A stretch of DNA of 40,931 nucleotides from Bacteriovoracaceae bacterium (GCA_028287765.1 JAQBPA010000137.1:1-40931), one strand, 5' to 3'; numbered from the stretch's first letter, positions 26,819-34,706 are shown. Notes: a model not told the origin generated them from the sequence alone. Numbers and translations are program-made.

Positions 26819-27187
26819 TCATCCTTTCGCCTCAAGACGATTGCCCCGAGGGTCAAGGTCATGGGATTGAATGATATTTACTTTTGCGTTCTGCAAAACT
26901 TCGTATTGTTGTCCGATCTCCGCGCGACTTTTTTCTGTAAGTAATTCGATCTCTTCATTCATCTTTTGAATGAGTGCCATTTGGGCTATCCAATGAGCGC
27001 CAGCGAGTTCCGGCTTTTTTTTGAGCTCTTTTTCACACTGCTCAAGTTCGTTGACCAGCAGTCCTCGCTCCAAAATTCTTTCTTTGGCCTTTTCAAAATT
27101 TCCAGAGCGGTAAAATTTAAGAATAAGAAAAGTTAAAGAAAAAATACCTTCCATGATTCTATTTTTTTTGTTGACCCACGCATCCAT
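26819..27187 (-). CDS. Unrecognised small coiled-coil protein
   Basis: The protein has 122 residues from the ATG at 27187 (MDAWVNKKNRIMEG) with GGAAC just before it. A TTG at 27238 and a GTG at 27208 are possible longer starts. The protein is almost all helix and charged (FEKAKERILERGLLVNELEQCEKELKKKPEL, split by a turn). The size and the helix with E-R-x-x-L-V-x-E-L recall FlgN/FliT-type flagellar chaperones, but the resemblance is too weak to name it. It is the first gene of a two-gene unit and divergent from the rlmD-like gene. Confidence 0.6.
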   Translation of the reverse strand: MDAWVNKKNRIMEGIFSLTFLILKFYRSGNFEKAKERILERGLLVNELEQCEKELKKKPELAGAHWIAQMALIQKMNEEIELLTEKSRAEIGQQYEVLQNAKVNIIQSHDLDPRGNRLEAKG

Positions 27188-27347
27188 ACGTTCCAACCAG
27201 TCTATCACTTTTGACGACGATGGGGAGCGCCTTCGCAAGGACGGCGGTGCATCAACGAAGAATTTTATATCGTGAGCAGGTGCACCCGCGTCAAAGCGTC
27301 AAGAATTTGATTTCAATCACCGAGAATTCACGCTATGCAGCAGAAGA

Positions 27348-28499
27348 ATGTCTCCACTTTTAGAAGAAGAATTAAAAATCGGCTCCACGCTCCAAGTGAA
27401 GATTGAAGGCATCGGGAGCCTTGGCGAAGGCCTTGCTCGCGTGGGCGGAAATGAAATCTTTATTCCAAAGACAGCGCCAGGCGATGAAGTAGAAATTCAA
27501 ATTATAGAGAAAAAAAAATCCAGGTATCGTGGCATTCTAAAAAAACTTTTAAAGGCTGGAAGTGTAAGACAGCCGCCTCCCTGTAAACATTTTGAAATTT
27601 GCGGAGGCTGCGATTTCCAACATATTCAGTACGACGAACAACTCGCCTGGAAACTTAGACAGACCAAACACTGGATCCGAAGATCTTCTCTAGCTCCCCT
27701 CTTAGATAAAATTCCCTTCGATCAAATTGCAGCGCCTTCTCCTTTTCATTATAGGCATCGCGCTCGAATGCAGGTTAAAAATAAAAAACTTCATTTTTTT
27801 AAACCTCATTCAAATGATCTTTTTGAAATTGAAGAATGCCCAATCATGGTGAATGGTTTTTTTATGGCGCTACAAGAGAATTCAAAGGAGATGCCGAACA
27901 CGAAAGACTGGAGTCAGTCTTATATGGACGGGAAACTCGTCGAGTCTGTATCGAGCTATGAGCTCGACGGTCAAAAAATTTCATTTGATCGCGAATGTTT
28001 TACCCAAGGAAATTTAGAAGTGAATGCTCTCATGTGGGAGCGTGTGAAGGAAGATGTCGATCTTCTAGAAAGAAAAGAATCTGCGCTCGATCTTTTTTGT
28101 GGAGTAGGAAATTTTTCTCTTCCGCTTTCCAATTATTTTAAAACGGTCACAGGAGTAGAATCCTCCCCACAATCGATCGCATGGGCCCGAAAAAATTCTT
28201 CGAAAATCCGCTGGATCGAAGGCTTATCAGAAGAAGTTCTTCTCGATCTCGAGAAGAAAAGAGAGTTTTTTGATTTTATTTTATTAGATCCCCCGCGCGC
28301 AGGAGCCAATGCCGTGGTTCGAGTGCTTTCGAGAATGTTAATGCCCAAGATTACATATATTTCGTGCAGTCTCGAAAGTTTAGTGCATGACTTGGTTCTT
28401 TTGACGAAACACGGCGGATATAAAATTAAGCGCTGGACGGTAGCGGATATGTTTCCACAGACTCATCATATTGAGTCGATCGTCAGTCTTTCGCGATAG
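27348..28499 (+). CDS. RlmD/TrmA-family RNA 5-methyluridine methyltransferase
   Basis: The protein has 383 residues. An N-terminal TRAM domain (about 10-65, IEGIGSLGEGLARVGGNEIFIP) is followed by an Fe-S cysteine set CKHFEICGGC (about 79-88) with a fourth cysteine near ECP at about 165. The SAM-binding motif is LDLFCGVGNFSL, then LLDPPRAG. The catalytic motif YISCSLESLVHDL keeps the nucleophilic Cys, though the usual SCNP is SCSL. The C-terminal HHIESIVSL supplies the catalytic Glu. It methylates C5 of a uridine in 23S rRNA (RlmD/RlmCD-like, U1939 in E. coli) or possibly another RNA target. Which target cannot be decided here. The ribosome binding site is poor. Confidence 0.92.
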   Translation: MSPLLEEELKIGSTLQVKIEGIGSLGEGLARVGGNEIFIPKTAPGDEVEIQIIEKKKSRYRGILKKLLKAGSVRQPPPCKHFEICGGCDFQHIQYDEQLAWKLRQTKHWIRRSSLAPLLDKIPFDQIAAPSPFHYRHRARMQVKNKKLHFFKPHSNDLFEIEECPIMVNGFFMALQENSKEMPNTKDWSQSYMDGKLVESVSSYELDGQKISFDRECFTQGNLEVNALMWERVKEDVDLLERKESALDLFCGVGNFSLPLSNYFKTVTGVESSPQSIAWARKNSSKIRWIEGLSEEVLLDLEKKREFFDFILLDPPRAGANAVVRVLSRMLMPKITYISCSLESLVHDLVLLTKHGGYKIKRWTVADMFPQTHHIESIVSLSR

Positions 28500-28504
28500 A
28501 AAGC

Positions 28505-29374
28505 TTATTTATAAATAATCAGATCCTCGAATTCAGCGATAAATTTAGGCTGAAAATTAGGACTATTAATGATCCCAGCTCCATCCGTAATTTTTACAAT
28601 GACTGTATAATATCCCTGTGTGAGAATGGGTCCATCGTAAACTGTTCCCGAATAAGTAAATTGCATTTCACCACGTCTTAATTCGCGTGGTGCAGATCTA
28701 GTTGTTTCGTTTACTGTTGAAGTACTATTCACTTCAGTAATCGCCAATTCGTTCATCCCGGGACTACTTTGATTCATTTTGTCGACGCCAAGATTCTTTA
28801 TAAGTTCTGCATCCGCGATGATTTGAGCTTTCATTTTTATAAGCCGCGAAAATTCTAACTTTTTATCAGACACGCAGCGTACGCTGTATTTCGATGGTCC
28901 AACCACCCCAGGAATTGGCATAAACGAATTCACGAATACCACTCGTGCAATATCGTCATACTGATAAACATTCCCGTCTTGCGACCAAAATGCGTTTTTA
29001 TAAAGGTGCGGAAGAACCTGAGTTTTTGTACCAGGAACATAAGGGCTGAATCCTCCATCATTCGCTTTTAAACTCAAATCCGCCAATAATTGACTAAGCT
29101 CTTCCTCGGTAGGCAGTCTCGCGTCTTTACTACGGCAATATTCGATAGATTCATCTTTCGTCATCACAGAAGTACCATCACTGGCACTTACTAAATCTCC
29201 CCAGATCAACCCACCTGAATCCCGATAAGCTTCTTTCAAATTGGGTTCACTTTGGTCTCTAACAAATACAGCCCCACTTACCGAAGTATGTGTTTCCAAT
29301 TTCTCTTCTGCATAAACGGCAAAAATTATATTTGTGAAAATGACAATCGTTGCCATTCTTATTTTATTCGACAT
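28505..29374 (-). CDS. Secreted DUF1566 (Lcl_C)-like protein
   Basis: The protein has 289 residues from the ATG at 29374, with GGGGAG about twelve bases upstream. The first 22 residues are a signal peptide (MSNKIRMATIVIFTNIIFAVYA). The DUF1566/Lcl_C signature follows: GLIWGDLVSASDGTSVMTKDE, then IEYCRSKDARLPTEEELSQLL, FWSQDG and a closing SVRCVSDKK. This C-type-lectin-like fold is common in secreted and surface proteins; the ligand is unknown. A helical stretch and a C-terminal beta region (about 230-289) follow. The frame is open upstream to 29665, but that part overlaps the HNH gene and the repeat and is not protein of this gene. It lies just downstream of the HNH endonuclease gene. Confidence 0.8.
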   Translation of the reverse strand: MSNKIRMATIVIFTNIIFAVYAEEKLETHTSVSGAVFVRDQSEPNLKEAYRDSGGLIWGDLVSASDGTSVMTKDESIEYCRSKDARLPTEEELSQLLADLSLKANDGGFSPYVPGTKTQVLPHLYKNAFWSQDGNVYQYDDIARVVFVNSFMPIPGVVGPSKYSVRCVSDKKLEFSRLIKMKAQIIADAELIKNLGVDKMNQSSPGMNELAITEVNSTSTVNETTRSAPRELRRGEMQFTYSGTVYDGPILTQGYYTVIVKITDGAGIINSPNFQPKFIAEFEDLIIYK

Positions 29375-29405
29375 AGAAAGTGGCTCCCCTTTATTGTTTT
29401 TGATC

Positions 29406-30425
29406 TTAAACTGTTCGCTTTCTAACGGCAACATTGGCTTTTGGGTCCGCGTTCGTCGTCGGAGGAGTTCCATCAGGTGGGGAAAATCGGGGCCGACAAT
29501 CTGACGAATGTAAGCACCGATTTCCCGTTTTGAATTGAGGTGCCAAGAAGCTTCGATGAGGTGCTTGCGTATGGTAATACCGGTGATGGGCACTGCAGAG
29601 GGTGATGAGGTTTTCAATTTGATTTTGTCCTCCTGATGCGACCGGAATCTTATGATGGATTTCAACGAATGCGGAAGAACTGCATTTTCTTCCGTGAACG
29701 GTATAGCCGCACTGACCGCGGTCTCTCTGGAAGACTTGGTGCTTGAGACTTGCTTTTAAAGGCTCTCTTTTCATGACGTGAACCATTCCGCCTGTTTTTA
29801 CTTTGCCTGGGCAAAGTACCTTTTTCTCGGCACGATCGGCTTTCACGACAGGATCTTTTCTTTCCAGGTAGAGATCTAAGGAGGCATCAAGTGCTTCTTC
29901 CATGGAGACGGGCTTTCGCTCGGAACTCGAGAGCAGCGTTTGAACTCTCTTTAGCTTACTCAGAAAAGCGTCTGAAATGCCGAGCTTTAAACAAAGTCGA
30001 TCTTCGGAGACTTGCCGAGTGGATTCTCTCACCTCTTCCGGCTTTTCTTTCACCACCTCTCGCTCTAATTCTCGTTTAGATAAATGAGAGGCCTTTCGAA
30101 TCCACTCGTCTTTGTTTTCGGTTGTAATCACTGAAACGATACGAGCAGCTTTAGATAAAGAGAGATTCCCAAGAAGGATTTCTTTTTTAAGTTCAGGAAT
30201 CTGAACGGCTTTACGAGCAACGGACATCAGAAGATACGAATTCGAATCGGAAAGAAGCAGAGCAGTCTTCGCATATTCAAAAAGGCTCGGAAATCCAAAA
30301 GCTAGGTAGACTTTCTCACGATCCACTTCTTGTAAGATCGAAAGAAGATCGGATTCCAGTTTTCGAAAGTTTTGAGAAAGAAGCAGTGCTCGTTCATGAA
30401 TCGCTTTTTGCTGAGAAGTAATCAT
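29406..30425 (-). CDS. HNH endonuclease, apparently with a lost stop codon
   Basis: The protein has 339 residues. The N-terminal ~150 residues are helical (VYLAFGFPSLFEYAKTALLL, LSLSKAARIVSVI) as in multi-copy DUF222-like/HNH proteins. The HNH nuclease domain is at about 228-285: ECG-type zinc region GQCGYTVHGRKC, EIHHKIP (H257/258), N272 in NQIENLITLCSAHH, and H280/281. The last 35 residues (305-339) are odd, Pro/Arg/Thr-rich, and are translated from a repeat hairpin. In the second copy of this sequence at 30676 the matching codon is TGA where this gene has TTA (29513-29511), so the ancestral protein probably ended at Cys304. The ATG has AAGGAG eight bases upstream. Role unknown: a DNA nuclease, possibly tied to movement of the element. 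Confidence 0.85.
   Translation of the reverse strand: MITSQQKAIHERALLLSQNFRKLESDLLSILQEVDREKVYLAFGFPSLFEYAKTALLLSDSNSYLLMSVARKAVQIPELKKEILLGNLSLSKAARIVSVITTENKDEWIRKASHLSKRELEREVVKEKPEEVRESTRQVSEDRLCLKLGISDAFLSKLKRVQTLLSSSERKPVSMEEALDASLDLYLERKDPVVKADRAEKKVLCPGKVKTGGMVHVMKREPLKASLKHQVFQRDRGQCGYTVHGRKCSSSAFVEIHHKIPVASGGQNQIENLITLCSAHHRYYHTQAPHRSFLAPQFKTGNRCLHSSDCRPRFSPPDGTPPTTNADPKANVAVRKRTV
29458..29555 (-). repeat. HNH-linked hairpin repeat, copy 1
   Basis: These 98 bases at the 3' end of the HNH gene match 30676-30774 on the other strand at roughly 80 percent identity by hand alignment. They contain an imperfect hairpin (29479-29526, arms GGGAAATCGG and CCGATTTTCCC on the minus strand). 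The repeat covers the last coding triplets of the ancestral HNH gene and its lost stop codon. Confidence 0.8.
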
Positions 30426-30633
30426 AGAAAAATCTCCTTTATTAAAAAAAGCCTAACACAGCTTTTTCAACAAACGAGACGCACCCCAGATTCAAAGAAA
30501 ACGTGAAAACAAAAAATAAAAAAATGAAAAGAAAAAAACGTCCCAGAAGCAGAATCCCTTCGTTATGAAATATTTTCAAACACGAAAGCAAATTCAAAAA
30601 AAGAACTCACAAAATGACTGTCAAATAAAATAA

Positions 30634-30720
30634 TGCAAAAAAATATTTTCACTTTGCCCAGGCAAAATTCGAGAGCGAAGCTGCTTGGCACTCCAATTCA
30701 AAGCGGGAAATCGGTGCTGA
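30634..30720 (+). pseudogene. Internally deleted remnant of an HNH endonuclease gene 3' end
   Basis: This frame runs from after a TAA at 30631 to the TGA at 30718-30720. From 30652 it reads LCPGKIRERSCLALQFKAGNRC-stop. The LCPGK part matches residues 204-208 of the intact HNH protein (shared DNA at 30652-30666 and, inverted, 29802-29815). The RSCLALQFKAGNRC part matches its residues 291-304. The HNH motif lying between them has been removed. About 237 bases, exactly 79 codons, are missing, so the frame is kept. It has no start codon or nuclease motif and is a fossil or a miniature non-autonomous derivative of the same element. Confidence 0.65.
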
Positions 30721-30774
30721 CATTCCCAAAGGATGTCGGCCCCGATTTCCCCCCACATATGGAACTCCCCCGAC
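30676..30774 (+). repeat. HNH-linked hairpin repeat, copy 2 (well-preserved hairpin)
   Basis: This is the second copy of the repeat, inverted relative to copy 1. It holds a strong hairpin at 30705-30751 with 19-base arms (GGGAAATCGGTGCTGACAT and ATGTCGGCCCCGATTTCCC): 17 Watson-Crick pairs, one G-T pair and one mismatch, with a nine-base loop. The ancestral HNH stop codon TGA (30718-30720) lies in the left arm. Confidence 0.8.
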
Positions 30775-30926
30775 TCGACTCCGAACCACTCAAAACCCCC
30801 AAAGTGATTGCCAACAAAAATCAGTCCCCTATTCTGGCAACTTAAGATGAGTTTCTCAATATTATTGACTCTTAAGCGCGTCCGCTTTGGGTCTTTAGGA
30901 GATCTGTGATATTTTTATAAGTATCT

Positions 30927-31478
30927 ATGCTTTTAGCCCAAGCAACCGAAAAACAAGAATTCCTGCGCGAAATGGCCAGAGGAATTGCGGAGCAACATTC
31001 TGAATCTGGAAGTTTGTGGATCGTCGGCGTCTCGATAGGCAGTCTGCTCGCTTTGATCCTCACCGGAAACTATATCTATAGTAATCTCGACCTTCTTCGA
31101 GGTCGGTGGATCCGATTAAAAAAAATCCTGGGAGGCGCTCCTCGGGGAAAGCCCAGATATAAAGTCAAAGTGGATTTGGTCATCGACGTCCCGCTTCTCG
31201 GAGAGAAGGTTTACCGAACAACCACGGCGAATCTGAGCCCAAGCGGAATGTTCGTAAAAGTGAACCCGCCACTCGCTCGCAAAGAAATTTTTAGATTCCG
31301 TCTAGGCCTGCCCGGCGAAGAGGGCATCATGGGGACGGCAGAAGTGCTTTGGGTTCAAAGTGTTTGGACCGAGCACCATCCGACCGGCATTGGTTGTAAA
31401 TTCACAAGCATCAGTGATACAGATCGAAATCGCATTCGATTATGGATTCAAAAGAACAAACCACCGCGCCAACTCTAA
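30927..31478 (+). CDS. Membrane-anchored PilZ domain protein (c-di-GMP receptor)
   Basis: The protein has 183 residues. A single transmembrane helix lies at about 29-50 (LWIVGVSIGSLLALILTG). The PilZ domain occupies about 72-178. The RxxxR motif is in PRGKPRYKVKVD and the second motif in NLSPSGMFV, matching D/N-x-S-x-x-G. Both c-di-GMP-binding motifs are intact, so it should bind the second messenger at the inner membrane. The output partner is unknown. The last 37 bases overlap the start of queG in a different frame, implying co-expression. No clear ribosome binding site precedes the ATG. Confidence 0.88.
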   Translation: MLLAQATEKQEFLREMARGIAEQHSESGSLWIVGVSIGSLLALILTGNYIYSNLDLLRGRWIRLKKILGGAPRGKPRYKVKVDLVIDVPLLGEKVYRTTTANLSPSGMFVKVNPPLARKEIFRFRLGLPGEEGIMGTAEVLWVQSVWTEHHPTGIGCKFTSISDTDRNRIRLWIQKNKPPRQL

Positions 31479-32362
31479 ATTTTGATCTGACATTATTTGC
31501 TCAGGAACTGGGTTGGAATTTGGCTGGCGTCTGCTCGCCCGACCTGAACGACGACACCAAACAAAAGACAAAAGTGTGGCTAGAAGATTCCAAAGGCCCG
31601 CAGATGGATTACCTAAAGCGAAGAGCGGACGAACGAATGAATCCCCGGAATTACTTTCCGGAAACCGAATCCATTTTAAGCTTCGGTCTTTATTATTTTA
31701 AAGGCTGGGCATCAGGCGACGTCAAAGTTTCCAATTATGCGTGGGGCGAAGATTATCATACACTCCTGAAAAACAAACTGGAGCTGACCGCCACCGCACT
31801 CAAAGAAAGGCTCGGCTCGTTTTCGTACCGCATCTGTGTAGATACCGCTCCCGTTTTAGAAAAAGCGATCGCGACAAAGTCTGGCCTTGGATGGCAAGGA
31901 AAGAACTCCCTCGTCCTGAACCCACAAGTCGGGAGCCTCTTTTTTTTAGGCGAAATTTTTACATCGCTGCCGCTTTCTCATTTTCAGGCTAAACTTCCCA
32001 TGACCGATCATTGTGGCAATTGCACAAGGTGCATCGAAGCTTGCCCGACGGATGCACTCACGCCTTACGTACTCGATGCCGGAAAGTGCATTTCGTATTG
32101 GACGCTCGAGCATAAAGGCCCGTTCGACAAGCAAACGCCTCCCCTTTCAAATTGGATTGCTGGATGCGATATTTGCCAGGAAGTTTGCCCTTGGAATCAA
32201 AAATTGATTCCACTCGATGGAAGCCGAGAACTCCAAAACCTTTCGAAAGAGGACATTCTGAGTTCGACTTGGACGGAAAAAATCAAAAATTCTGCCGCTT
32301 CGTATGTTCCGAAAGAAAATTGGACCAGAAACTTAGAAAAAATTACTGAGAAATCCTCTTAA
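31442..32362 (+). CDS. queG: Epoxyqueuosine reductase
   Basis: QueG (306 residues) is the cobalamin- and Fe-S-dependent enzyme that reduces epoxyqueuosine to queuosine in tRNA. The N-terminal domain has the DUF1730-type MDYLKRRADERMNPRNYFPETESILSFGL and the RICVDTAPVLEKAIATKSGLGWQGKNSLVLNP segment with its catalytic Asp. The two 4Fe-4S motifs are CGNCTRCIEACP and CDICQEVCPWN. It is shorter than the E. coli enzyme (about 379) because the C-terminal HEAT-like extension is absent, as in many species. It overlaps the PilZ gene by 37 bases. QueF, another queuosine enzyme, is encoded about 1 kb away on the other strand. Confidence 0.95.
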   Translation: MDSKEQTTAPTLNFDLTLFAQELGWNLAGVCSPDLNDDTKQKTKVWLEDSKGPQMDYLKRRADERMNPRNYFPETESILSFGLYYFKGWASGDVKVSNYAWGEDYHTLLKNKLELTATALKERLGSFSYRICVDTAPVLEKAIATKSGLGWQGKNSLVLNPQVGSLFFLGEIFTSLPLSHFQAKLPMTDHCGNCTRCIEACPTDALTPYVLDAGKCISYWTLEHKGPFDKQTPPLSNWIAGCDICQEVCPWNQKLIPLDGSRELQNLSKEDILSSTWTEKIKNSAASYVPKENWTRNLEKITEKSS

Positions 32363-33269
32363 GCGCAACGACACAGCTGGCGAAGCCCTCAGGATATTGA
32401 AGCTGATCTGAGAGATGATTCATATAATCGACGCTTTCACTGAATTTTGAAAGTTTAAGGCCTTGTCCCCGATTCGCGCCCTCTAAGAAAGCTTCAAAGA
32501 GCTCCGCAAATTTCTTTTCTCGTCCCCTTTTCATTATATAAATTGAAGGAACGATTCCCGTCCCGACCACTAAAGCAGTTGCACCGATCGCATGCACAAA
32601 GGTCGGAAAGGCCGGGGCCACCGCTCGAAGGGCCAAATCCGCAATCACGACCGAGCCTGTAATCGAAATAAATTCACTTATAAAATACCAAGATTTTAAA
32701 TGACTCTTGAACCAACTTTCAACCCGCTCCGACCGGGATTCATATTTAAAACCAGCAGCAAATAGAATTCGAAGTCTTTGACGTGCCATTTCTCTAAATT
32801 CTTCTTTTTCACTCTCGACTTGAGTGGCTTCAATTGCCTTATAAATAGTAGAAAATTCTTTGCCGAGCTGTTTGGCCAATAGCAAACCTTCTAACTTAGA
32901 CATGGGATCAAGTTCCACCACAGCCTCGTCACCTTCATAGATTTTACGAATTTTTTTCTTTTCTTCTGCAATTGAAAGACTCACCGGATGATCTGGAGTC
33001 GAACGGATCGTCTTTAGCCGATCATTCGCAGAGAGATCTTTTAAAGCTCTTGCCGCCTCAATTGCAGGCAAATTTTTGAGTGGAGCGGTAGGCTTTCTTG
33101 CAGGTTCAGAGCCAACTTCACCGCCATTTGCCGCAAGCAGGGTCGGCTCTACCGGCTGCTCAGGAACTAGATTGATAATTTTATCATCTTCATCCGCCCA
33201 AGCAGAATGAGAACTCGCCGTCGAAACGGTTACTAGAACTAAAAATAAAAAATTTCTCCGCCTTCCCAA
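32343..33269 (-). CDS. Secreted protein of unknown function with C-terminal membrane helices
   Basis: The protein has 308 residues from a TTG start; no ATG or GTG lies earlier in the signal peptide, and a weak AAGG lies upstream. The signal peptide MGRRRNFLFLVLVTVSTASSHSAWA is clear. A Pro/Ala-rich linker (about 35-70) is followed by a helical region. Two hydrophobic segments at about 205-250 (FISITGSVVIADLALRAV and IGATALVVGTGIVPSIYIM) could be membrane helices. No family is recognised. It follows queF by 91 bases on the same strand with a possible promoter between. Its stop overlaps the queG 3' end by 20 bases. Confidence 0.75.
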   Translation of the reverse strand: MGRRRNFLFLVLVTVSTASSHSAWADEDDKIINLVPEQPVEPTLLAANGGEVGSEPARKPTAPLKNLPAIEAARALKDLSANDRLKTIRSTPDHPVSLSIAEEKKKIRKIYEGDEAVVELDPMSKLEGLLLAKQLGKEFSTIYKAIEATQVESEKEEFREMARQRLRILFAAGFKYESRSERVESWFKSHLKSWYFISEFISITGSVVIADLALRAVAPAFPTFVHAIGATALVVGTGIVPSIYIMKRGREKKFAELFEAFLEGANRGQGLKLSKFSESVDYMNHLSDQLQYPEGFASCVVALKRISQ

Positions 33270-33293
33270 ATTTTTTTTGCCTTAGATCTTTGC

Positions 33294-33323
33294 CATATTG
33301 GAATCCACAGTTTTCCAAGTCAA
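33294..33323 (-). promoter_or_regulatory. Weak candidate promoter for the 308-residue protein
   Basis: On the minus strand TTGACT (33323-33318) and AATATG (33299-33294) are 18 bases apart. The -35 is good (five of six) and the -10 poor (three of six). A bulged hairpin (TCAAGGACT/AGTCTTGA) overlaps the -35 box. Confidence 0.25.
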
Positions 33324-33360
33324 GACTTTGTAGTCCTTGAGGAAAATTTTTTTTAATATT

Positions 33361-33801
33361 TTACCTGAAGTTTTTTCGGACTTCCCAAACGGGAGCTTCC
33401 GGACCTTGATAGTTTTTGGTTTTGAATTCGACAACAACGTCCGTCTGAATATTTCCACGACGAGTGTAATCCATCACAATTTTTACATAACTTGGATTCA
33501 AAGCCTCTCTCAAGTCGGCCAGAATCAAATGCGGAAGCTCTTCATGGTAAACGCCGCGATCGCGAAAACTGTTGATATAGAGCTTTAGGCTTTTAAGTTC
33601 GACGATCAAATCGCTCGGCACATACCAGATGTGAGCCGTCCAAAAATCTGGAAAGCCAGAGCGAGGGCAGAGCGTGGTCCCTTCAGGGCAGGTAAAATAG
33701 ATGAGGGTCTTAGGATCCTTAAAAGAAAACGGGATGGGTTCCAGACGAGCTTTTGCAATTTGCTTCGCTCCGTATTTTTTTGCACTCCGCTGTTGTTTCA
33801 T
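33361..33801 (-). CDS. queF: NADPH-dependent 7-cyano-7-deazaguanine reductase (preQ0 reductase)
   Basis: This short, type I (YkvM-like) QueF of 146 residues reduces preQ0 to preQ1 for queuosine synthesis. The catalytic Cys is in LCPRSGFPDFW (C45, with the active-site Asp at 52). The NADPH-binding signature E-L-K-S-L-K-LYINSFRDRGVYHEE follows, and then RGNIQTDVV. The start at the ATG at 33801 (MKQQRSAKKYG) gives the normal family length; an in-frame start at 33873 would add 24 hydrophobic residues. No good ribosome binding site is visible at either. It is divergent from the winged-helix-like gene at 33888. Confidence 0.95.
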   Translation of the reverse strand: MKQQRSAKKYGAKQIAKARLEPIPFSFKDPKTLIYFTCPEGTTLCPRSGFPDFWTAHIWYVPSDLIVELKSLKLYINSFRDRGVYHEELPHLILADLREALNPSYVKIVMDYTRRGNIQTDVVVEFKTKNYQGPEAPVWEVRKNFR

Positions 33802-33887
33802 TAGCAATGGTATAAAGCAGGTCATGGCAGGTTTTGTAAAGTGCGGAAACCTTTTAATTCTTTCCATTTTCACGATACACTTTGAGC

Positions 33888-34706
33888 ATGAGAAAAGACT
33901 CGAACCTCGAGCATAACAATATTTTTGTCATCGCTGCTTGTCTCGGCGCTCAGGCCATTTTTTCGACCGAAGGATTTCGGCAAAAAGATCTCAAGTTTCT
34001 AATCGAAATGTTTTCGAACTGGGTAGATATTACTCTGAAGGACCGAGTTCTCTTCGTCCATAACACCCAGATCATGCGATACCTCCACCACCTAACGGCG
34101 GAAGGTTTTGCCCAAAAGATCACGCGAAAGGGCCAGCCACGATTTCGCCTCACTCGCGTGGGACTCATTACGCTGCTCACTCAGCTGATCGAACGTCCGC
34201 CGCAGTTTCCGCTGGAGCACTTCTTCTTCGGGTTCCATATGGTCGAGACTTATCGGAATCAGATCGAGATGCTCGTCAAATCCGAAGGTCAGCAGTTTCC
34301 TTCCGCCCTAAAAATTGAGCTCGACGCCCTTTTTGACCTCCAAAAAATGATCGACCAGCAGATCGCTTATGTTCGAATTGAACACAAAAAGCTGAAACAG
34401 AGGATCGCTGACTCCGAAGAGGTGGAAAAACTCGTAAAGAAGATGCGTATCGATAAGAAAAGCATCAAAGAAATCTCGAGCGCGATCGAAAAGCAGTATC
34501 CCTATGACCTCAACAGCCAAAAATCCCTCGCGCAGTTCTACAACGAAATTCCCAAACCCATCGCCGATTGGATTCTGGACTCGGCGATCACTAAGCGTAG
34601 AGAGCAAATCTGGAACCCGATTGCTAAGATTTTAGAAACCCATTTGGAAATTTTGGAGAGGCTAAGAGAAGCTTCTCATCCGAAGAAAGGAAGCAAGGTC
34701 CTTTAA
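33888..34706 (+). CDS. Possible winged-helix DNA-binding protein
   Basis: The protein has 272 residues from the ATG at 33888. Residues about 58-105 resemble a winged helix-turn-helix: a helix pair TQIMRYLHHLTAEGFAQKI, then the wing RKGQPRFRLTRVGLITLL. The remainder is helical with a coiled coil near 150-205 (HKKLKQRIADSEEVEKLVKKM). That suggests a DNA-binding domain with a dimerisation or sensing tail of a kind I do not recognise. It lies divergent from queF, so an autoregulatory or local role is possible but unproven. Its end overlaps the patatin gene's stop by four bases. Confidence 0.7.
   Translation: MRKDSNLEHNNIFVIAACLGAQAIFSTEGFRQKDLKFLIEMFSNWVDITLKDRVLFVHNTQIMRYLHHLTAEGFAQKITRKGQPRFRLTRVGLITLLTQLIERPPQFPLEHFFFGFHMVETYRNQIEMLVKSEGQQFPSALKIELDALFDLQKMIDQQIAYVRIEHKKLKQRIADSEEVEKLVKKMRIDKKSIKEISSAIEKQYPYDLNSQKSLAQFYNEIPKPIADWILDSAITKRREQIWNPIAKILETHLEILERLREASHPKKGSKVL

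Larger units (their letters stand above)
30426..30926. other. Gene-free stretch upstream of HNH and PilZ genes
   Basis: About 500 bases without an intact gene. Positions 30426-30633 are A/T-rich with A tracts and contain only the HNH ribosome binding site. Positions 30634-30774 hold the HNH remnant and hairpin repeat. Positions 30775-30926 run into the PilZ gene; I see no firm promoter there. Confidence 0.6.

Noticed and set aside
26819-27187. FlgN/FliT-type flagellar chaperone.
   Set aside because: Only general helix and charge patterns match, and no flagellar gene is nearby.
29375-29665. N-terminal extension of the DUF1566-like protein.
   Set aside because: It overlaps the HNH gene and the repeat; a signal peptide with a good ribosome binding site starts at 29374.
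30441-30470. TTGAAA and TTTAAT with an 18-base spacer as an HNH promoter.
   Set aside because: Transcription would start within the ribosome binding site, leaving almost no leader.
30633-30845. A 70-codon open frame over the HNH remnant and hairpin.
   Set aside because: It runs across the repeat in a different frame from the HNH match and has no ribosome binding site; the sequence is better explained as a remnant plus repeat.
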